Below, piece after piece: positions 59,699-64,000 of a DNA stretch of 64,000 nucleotides. The translations under genes and the position numbers were made by a program. Source of the DNA: Paenibacillus sonchi (lineage in GTDB: Bacteria > Bacillota > Bacilli > Paenibacillales > Paenibacillaceae); contig NZ_CP068595.1 in the NCBI RefSeq assembly GCF_016772475.1, positions 2,542,001 through 2,606,000 of the forward strand, read 5' to 3'. Position 1 is the first letter of the stretch, and each line of letters opens with the position of its first letter. A model generated the notes under the pieces. That model saw only the letters and a program-made list of their open reading frames with translations. It searched no databases and was not told the origin of the DNA.

Positions 59699-60471
59699 AT
59701 GGAAGAAACAGAAGCGCCGCAGGGGCCGGAGCTTGAAGCGGCCGGAGACAGTGAACAGGAGAGTGCGGAGCGGGATACTGTACTGGATGTCTATATTGAA
59801 GAGGCCGGTTATGAAGCCGGCGACAGGAGAATAAGCAATATCTCCTTCCAGGTGCAGCAAGGCCAGCTGCTGGGTTTAATCGGCCCGAACGGTGCCGGGA
59901 AGAGCACCACCATCAAGACGCTGCTTGGGCTGCTGAAGCATGCCAAAGCCCAGGTGAAGCTCGGCGGGGCGAGCAAGTCCTATGCCTACGTGCCGGAGCA
60001 GCCGGTATTCTATGAGGATCTGACACTGTGGGAGCATCTGGATCTGGCTGCTGCCGCTTATGGTTTGTCTTATGAGACCTTTGGGGCTACTGCCGAGAAG
60101 CTTTTGTCGCAGTTTGGCATGGAACAAGTGCGCAATGATCTTCCGGCAGGCTTCTCCAAGGGTATGAAGCAAAAAATGATGCTGATGCTGGGTTTCCTGG
60201 TCCAGCCTGATATTTATATTGTGGACGAGCCGTTCATCGGGCTGGACCCGCGTGCCACCAAGGATTTCCTGCGGCTGCTGGAAGCGGAGCGCAGACGCGG
60301 AGCCGGAGTGCTGATGTCCACGCACGTGCTGGACACCGCCGAGAAGATCTGCGACAGCTTTGTGCTGATCTCCGGGGGAGAATGACAGCTACGGGTACAC
60401 TGGAAGACATCCGCGCCCAGGCGGGATTGCCGGAGGCGTCGTTGTTTGATTGCTTCGATGAATTGACATGA
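59699..60471 (+). CDS. ecsA: ABC transporter ATP-binding protein EcsA, frameshifted near its end
   Basis: ATPase of the Ecs transporter, tied in Bacillus to secretion, competence and protease control. Walker A GPNGAGKSTTIK, YVPEQPVFYEDLTLWEHLDLAAAAYGLS (very like EcsA), signature FSKGMKQKMMLM, Walker B IYIVDEPFIGLDP. As written the frame stops at 60385 after ISGGE. Adding one G to the G5 run at 60374-60378 gives MTATGTLEDIRAQAGLPEASLFDCFDELT and a stop at 60471 that overlaps the ecsB ATG by 4 bases, strong evidence for the longer form. The N-terminal 35 residues are acidic and extra. Confidence 0.88.
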
Positions 60472-61718
60472 GCAGAGGGGCATTTGCTTTTCCTACTGCC
60501 CCGAAGCTGTTCAAGCGGCGGCTATTCTCACACTTCCGCGAGCAATCGGCAATCATCCGCACGGCTGCGGACTGGACGGTGCTGCTGTATATTATTATTC
60601 CCGGGGGTCTGCTGGGCGGGCGGTTTTACTATGGCTTCTGGAACCATGAGTTACCTGCCTGGACCGCAGATTTGCCGTTTGCATTGATCCTCGCCCTGCT
60701 GTCTATTCTCATAGCCAACGGAGGGCTGGTTCTTCTGCTCCAGGAAGGGGATCTGCTGTTCCTCAGGCAGCGGGAGAACTGGATCAGAACAATTGTGCTG
60801 CGGGGAACGATCTACAGTCTGGCAGTTACATCTCTTAAGATGGCGGCTGTGTATGCCATCCTGCTGCCCTTCATCGTGCGGGGCTACGGCGTCAGTCCGG
60901 CTGCGGCCTGGGCGCTGCTTGTTATGACGCTCGCCTGCAGCTGGTGCGTTAAGCTGCTGGGGCATATTGTGAAAGTCCAGCGCCAGGGCTTCCGCCGCTG
61001 GCTGTGGCTGATTCCTGCGGTAACCGTGCCCTGCGGCATCTATATCCGGGCCGGCTTGTTTTGGAAGGACAGCCCATCCCTGCTGCTGCTTGTAGCAGCA
61101 GTGTTAGCGGTGGTGACGGTCTGGGCCATCCGCTACCGCTTGCGGCTGAGCGGGACCTTCATGAATGATGTGCGCGAAGACTACAAGCAGCGGATGAGAA
61201 TCGCTGCCCTGCTGCTGCGCGGGGTGCTCGATAAACCGCGGCCTACACGCTATAAACCGTGGATTTTCCGTAAATCGCAGCCGCTGCTGAAGTCCAAGAC
61301 GCCGGAGAGCCGGTTCACAGCGGCGGCCATCAAGGCGCTGGTGCGGAACCCGGCCCATTTGAAGCTGTATCTGTCGTTTACCGGTGTGGGGCTGATCGCG
61401 GTGTTTATTGTTCCTTCCCTATTGAAGTGGCTGATCTTCGCACTGTTAGTCGCGTTAATGGCCTACTGGCTGTCCTCCTTCTGGCTGCTGTTCTCCGGGG
61501 ATGACTATATCGGGATTTTACCGTTCACCAAAGAACAGAAGGCAGTGGCTGGCTCAAAAACGCTGCCGCTCCTGCTGCTGCCGTTCTCCCTGCTGTGCTC
61601 GGCGGTAATCTGTACGCAGCTCTATGGCTGGCTGGGGCTGGTGCTGTTTATTCCTGTTGGCGGCATAGCCGGATACCTGATCGCCAATATGTTCAGCGCG
61701 TTCCGTTTTGCCAGATAA
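60468..61718 (+). CDS. ecsB: ABC transporter permease EcsB
   Basis: 416-residue membrane protein of the EcsB family with about nine helices. Markers are LFKRRLFSHFREQSAIIRTAADWTVLLYIIIPGGLLGG at the start, the long cytoplasmic segment DVREDYKQRMRIAALLLRGVLDKPRPTRYKPWIFRKSQPLLKSKTPESRF in the middle, and SSFWLLFSGDDYIGILPFTKEQK. Its ATG overlaps the corrected ecsA stop. The unit lacks the ecsC gene of Bacillus here. Confidence 0.85.
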   Translation: MSRGAFAFPTAPKLFKRRLFSHFREQSAIIRTAADWTVLLYIIIPGGLLGGRFYYGFWNHELPAWTADLPFALILALLSILIANGGLVLLLQEGDLLFLRQRENWIRTIVLRGTIYSLAVTSLKMAAVYAILLPFIVRGYGVSPAAAWALLVMTLACSWCVKLLGHIVKVQRQGFRRWLWLIPAVTVPCGIYIRAGLFWKDSPSLLLLVAAVLAVVTVWAIRYRLRLSGTFMNDVREDYKQRMRIAALLLRGVLDKPRPTRYKPWIFRKSQPLLKSKTPESRFTAAAIKALVRNPAHLKLYLSFTGVGLIAVFIVPSLLKWLIFALLVALMAYWLSSFWLLFSGDDYIGILPFTKEQKAVAGSKTLPLLLLPFSLLCSAVICTQLYGWLGLVLFIPVGGIAGYLIANMFSAFRFAR

Positions 61719-61858
61719 CAGCCCCGGCCGGAAGTCCGAAGGTTCTCCAAAGTCACGATCGGTCCAGACATAGGGAAATTTCAAACCCGGTTTTTGGTAA
61801 TGAATTTTCCTGTTCTAATAAGCACACCCCCGAGAGGGGGAGCGTATAATACCCGAAC

Positions 61859-61900
61859 AAGCCAGCCTCCTGAATATATAGGAGGCTGGCTTGTTGTTTA
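61859..61900 (+). terminator. terminator downstream of ecsB
   Basis: AAGCCAGCCTCC and GGAGGCTGGCTT arms over a 10-base A/T loop, then GTTGTTT. It lies 140 bases after ecsB and borders the 51-bp array. Confidence 0.8.
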
Positions 61901-61904
61901 GAGC

Positions 61905-62740
61905 GGCCGGCGGGTTTGCGCCGAAAAACGGCAGAAATGCCGTTGTTAGAGCGCCGCCGGCAGGTTTGAGCCGAACCAACGGCAGAAATGCCGTTGGTAG
62001 AGCGCCGCCGGCGGGTTTGTGCCGAAATAACGGCAGAAATGCCGTTGTTGGAGCGCCGCCAGCGGGTTTGAGCCGAAACAACGGCAGAAATGCCGTTGTT
62101 AGAGCGCCGCTGGCAGGTTTGAGCCGAACCAACGGCAGAAATGCCGTTGGTAGAGCGCCGCCGGCGGGTTTGCGCCGAAAAACGGCAGAAATGCCGTTGT
62201 TAGAGCGCCGCCGGCAGGTTTGAGCCGAACCAACGGCAGAAATGCCGTTGGTAGAGCGCCGCCGGCGGGTTTGAGCCGAAACAACGGCAGAAATGCCGTT
62301 GTTAGAGCGTCGCCGGCGGGTTTGAGCCGAAACAACGGCAGAAATGCCGTTGTTAGAGCGCCACCGGCGGGTTTGTGCCGAAATAACGGCAGAAATGCCG
62401 TTGTTAGAGCGCCGCTGGCAGGTTTGAGCCGAACCAACGGCAGAAATGCCGTTGGTAGAGCGCCGCCAGCGGGTTTGAGCCGAAACAACGGCAGAAATGC
62501 CGTTGTTAGAGCGCCGCTGGCAGGTTTGAGCCGAACCAACGGCAGAAATGCCGTTGGTAGAGCGCCGCCGGCGGGTTTGTGCCGAAACAACGGCAGAAAT
62601 GCCGTTGTTAGAGCGTCGCCGGCGGGTTTGAGCCGAAACAACGGCAGAAATGCCGTTGTTAGAGCGCCGCTGGCAGGTTTGAGCCGAAACAACGGCAGAA
62701 ATGCCGTTGTTGGAGCGCCGCCGGCGGGTTTGCGCCGCAC
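61905..62740. repeat. 51-bp tandem repeat array, 16 units
   Basis: Sixteen hairpin units with a constant GGCA-GAAA-TGCC core, spaced by 51 bases except two 50-base steps where the arm is shortened to AAAACGGCA. Most arms are AACAACGGCA/TGCCGTTGTT; five units instead have ACCAACGGCA/TGCCGTTGGT, changed on both sides. Linkers are GAGCGCCGCCGGCGGGTTTG-like and contain a second small palindrome. Units partly alternate in 102-bp pairs. Open frames through the array on both strands come from the 17-codon period. Confidence 0.93.
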
Positions 62741-62769
62741 ACGGACCGCTTTGCTCTTTCAAGTTCAGC

Positions 62770-63999
62770 TTATTTCCGGTACTGCTCTGCCGCATGCTTG
62801 CCTGCTGTATATCCTGTGGAGAAGGCTGCGGTAATATTGTATCCGCCGGTATAGCCGTGAATATCCAGTATTTCACCGCAGAAGAACAGGCCGGGCATCA
62901 GCTTGGATTCCATGGTCCGCGGATTAATTTCCTTCAGGTTGACGCCGCCGCCGGTGACGAAGGCTTCCTCCAGGGAGCGGGTGCCATGCACCTGAACCGG
63001 CATCCGCTTCAGAAGTGCTGCAAGCGCCTGCAGCCCGCTTTTGGGCAGATGATGCCCGGTGGTGTCGCCATCCAGTTCCGCTTTGGCGAGCAGGAGAGGA
63101 ATCATCCGCTCCGGCAGCAAGCCCTTCAGTGAGTTGCGGAGCGCCTTCTTCGGCTCCAGCTTCAGCTTATTCTGCAGCTGTTCTTCCATCTCCTGCGGGT
63201 TCAGATCGGGGAAAAGATCAATGGACAGCTCTACGGTATCGGTTCCGGATTTGCGCTGGACCTGGCGCAGGAATTGGCTGCAGCGCAGCGCAATCGGCCC
63301 GGAGAGTCCAAAGTGGGTAAAGATCATATCGCCCCGGTGGGCAATGACCCGCTTGCCTTTAGGATTCCAGACCGTGAGCGTCACATCCCGCAGGGACAGG
63401 CCCTGCAGCTCCCCTGACTTGATCCACCCCTCCCGCGACAGGATGGGTACTTCCGTGGGGAACAGCTCCGTAATGGTGTGTCCGGCGGCTTCAGCCCATG
63501 GATAGCCATCCCCGGTAGAGCCGGTCTGAGGAACTGATTTGCCGCCGGTGGCAATGACTACGGCACTGGCGCTGAGTGTTCTACCCGTGGTCAACCGGAC
63601 GCCTCTCACACTGCCATTTCCATAGAGAACCTCCGCCACCGGGCTGTCCGTGATCATCTGCACGCCCAGACTGCGCACCTTGCCGATAAGCGCGGAGACG
63701 ACGCTTGAGGCCTTGTCAGACACGGGAAACATCCGCCCGTTATCTTCTTCCTTCAGGGCGATGCCGAGATTCTCAAAAAACCGGATAATATCCAAATTGT
63801 TGAAATGATCAAATGCGCTGTACAAAAAGCGCCCGTTGCCGGGAATATGGGATATCAGTTCAGCGGTTTCCTTGGCATTGGTCACATTGCAGCGGCCGCC
63901 GCCGGAAATCCCCAGCTTCCGGCCAAGCCTGGAACCTTTGTCCACCAGCAGAACTGAAGCTCCATGCTCCGCTGCTGCTACGCTGGCCATAAGCCCGGA
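62770..63999 (-). CDS. HI0933/YtfP-like flavoprotein (BaiN family), 5' end outside window
   Basis: 409 visible residues of an NAD(P)/FAD-dependent oxidoreductase of the HI0933/BaiN family; only a few N-terminal residues with the first part of the FAD motif are missing (SGLMASVAAAEHGASVLLVDKGSRLGRKLGISGGGRCNVTN is visible). Further blocks are VVIATGGKSVPQTGSTGDGYPWAEAAGH, FTHFGLSGP, AFVTGGGVNLKEINPRTMESKLMPGLFFCGEILDIHGYTGGYNITAAFSTGYTAG, the family's C-terminal FAD site. The exact reaction is not settled. It ends 30 bases from the 51-bp array. Confidence 0.92.
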   Translation of the reverse strand, partial: SGLMASVAAAEHGASVLLVDKGSRLGRKLGISGGGRCNVTNAKETAELISHIPGNGRFLYSAFDHFNNLDIIRFFENLGIALKEEDNGRMFPVSDKASSVVSALIGKVRSLGVQMITDSPVAEVLYGNGSVRGVRLTTGRTLSASAVVIATGGKSVPQTGSTGDGYPWAEAAGHTITELFPTEVPILSREGWIKSGELQGLSLRDVTLTVWNPKGKRVIAHRGDMIFTHFGLSGPIALRCSQFLRQVQRKSGTDTVELSIDLFPDLNPQEMEEQLQNKLKLEPKKALRNSLKGLLPERMIPLLLAKAELDGDTTGHHLPKSGLQALAALLKRMPVQVHGTRSLEEAFVTGGGVNLKEINPRTMESKLMPGLFFCGEILDIHGYTGGYNITAAFSTGYTAGKHAAEQYRK

Positions 64000-64000
64000 A

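Noticed and set aside
61905..62740. CRISPR array
   Set aside because: Linkers are near-identical from unit to unit, so there are no spacers, and no cas gene is present. The same applies to the arrays at 40342 and 46141.
61815..62876. 353-residue open frame on the minus strand and 110-213 residue frames on both strands through the 51-bp array
   Set aside because: A 51-base period keeps any stop-free frame open, so both strands stay open at once. Translations are perfect 17-residue repeats with no ribosome site or domain.
1..64000. Prophage or conjugative element
   Set aside because: No integrase, transposase, terminase, portal, relaxase or att-like direct repeats next to a tRNA were found; the split sigma pair alone is not enough.

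Overview
The window reads as chromosomal DNA of an endospore-forming, low-to-mid GC Firmicute, most probably a Paenibacillus. Supporting signs are a GerA-type germinant receptor operon, a bacilliredoxin (YtxJ/BrxC), caa3-type oxidase genes with CtaG, EcsAB, LipL, MtnU/MtnE close to the Bacillus proteins, a ydaO-type c-di-AMP riboswitch, and strong AGGAGG ribosome sites with frequent GTG and TTG starts. The species cannot be fixed from the sequence alone. I see no integrase, transposase, phage structural gene, tRNA, rRNA or CRISPR array.

Layout. 1-3.9 kb: end of the terminal oxidase operon (ctaD-ctaE-ctaF) and its assembly genes ctaG and a DUF420/CtaM-like gene. 4-9.4 kb: an MBL hydrolase, then a GntR/YtrA-controlled operon of two ABC ATPases and two permeases behind a perfect palindromic operator. 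9.4-12.2 kb: a repeat-rich gap, a secreted tandem CBM21 protein (frameshifted), and an overlapping two-gene split sigma factor. 12.4-16.5 kb: an O-antigen-ligase-like polytopic protein with a TPR-like tail, and a convergent pair of unknown genes behind a c-di-AMP riboswitch and terminator. 16.7-20 kb: glutaredoxin/bacilliredoxin, an SDR, a ThuA-like protein, and a MerR-thioredoxin operon. 20-31.9 kb: CHAD protein, LipL with a Gly-Gln minisatellite, mtnU, a MarR-nitroreductase-monooxygenase-mtnE cluster, a phospholipase D-like protein, and a frameshifted ArsR gene followed by a SulP transporter. 32-40 kb: a DUF1361 protein, an alkyltransferase-like protein, the ger operon, and a run of small metabolic genes. 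40-49 kb: a glycosyltransferase operon (YkcB-like, YkcC-like, galU), an FAD oxidoreductase behind 66-bp tandem repeats, and an OmpR-type two-component system. 49-54 kb: glgC-glgD-glgP. 54-64 kb: a free methionine sulfoxide reductase, GNAT, two MFS exporters around a MarR gene, ecsAB, a 16-unit 51-bp repeat array, and a flavoprotein cut by the window edge.

How it fits together. Several blocks have readable control logic: a GntR palindrome over the -10 of the ABC operon, a MerR palindrome in a 20-bp promoter spacer, direct repeats of OmpR type shared by the response-regulator promoter and the glycosyltransferase operon, and an OFF-type c-di-AMP riboswitch on an uncharacterised gene pair.

Two themes run through the window. 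First, the intergenic gaps are full of small structured repeats (51-bp hairpin arrays with GAAA loops, a 275-bp dispersed element, TTAGTGG/CCACTTA palindromes, duplicated terminators, 66-bp tandem repeats), and these are the best candidates for something undescribed. Second, five single-base losses in homopolymer runs break four otherwise intact genes, a pattern that looks more like base-calling error than biology.
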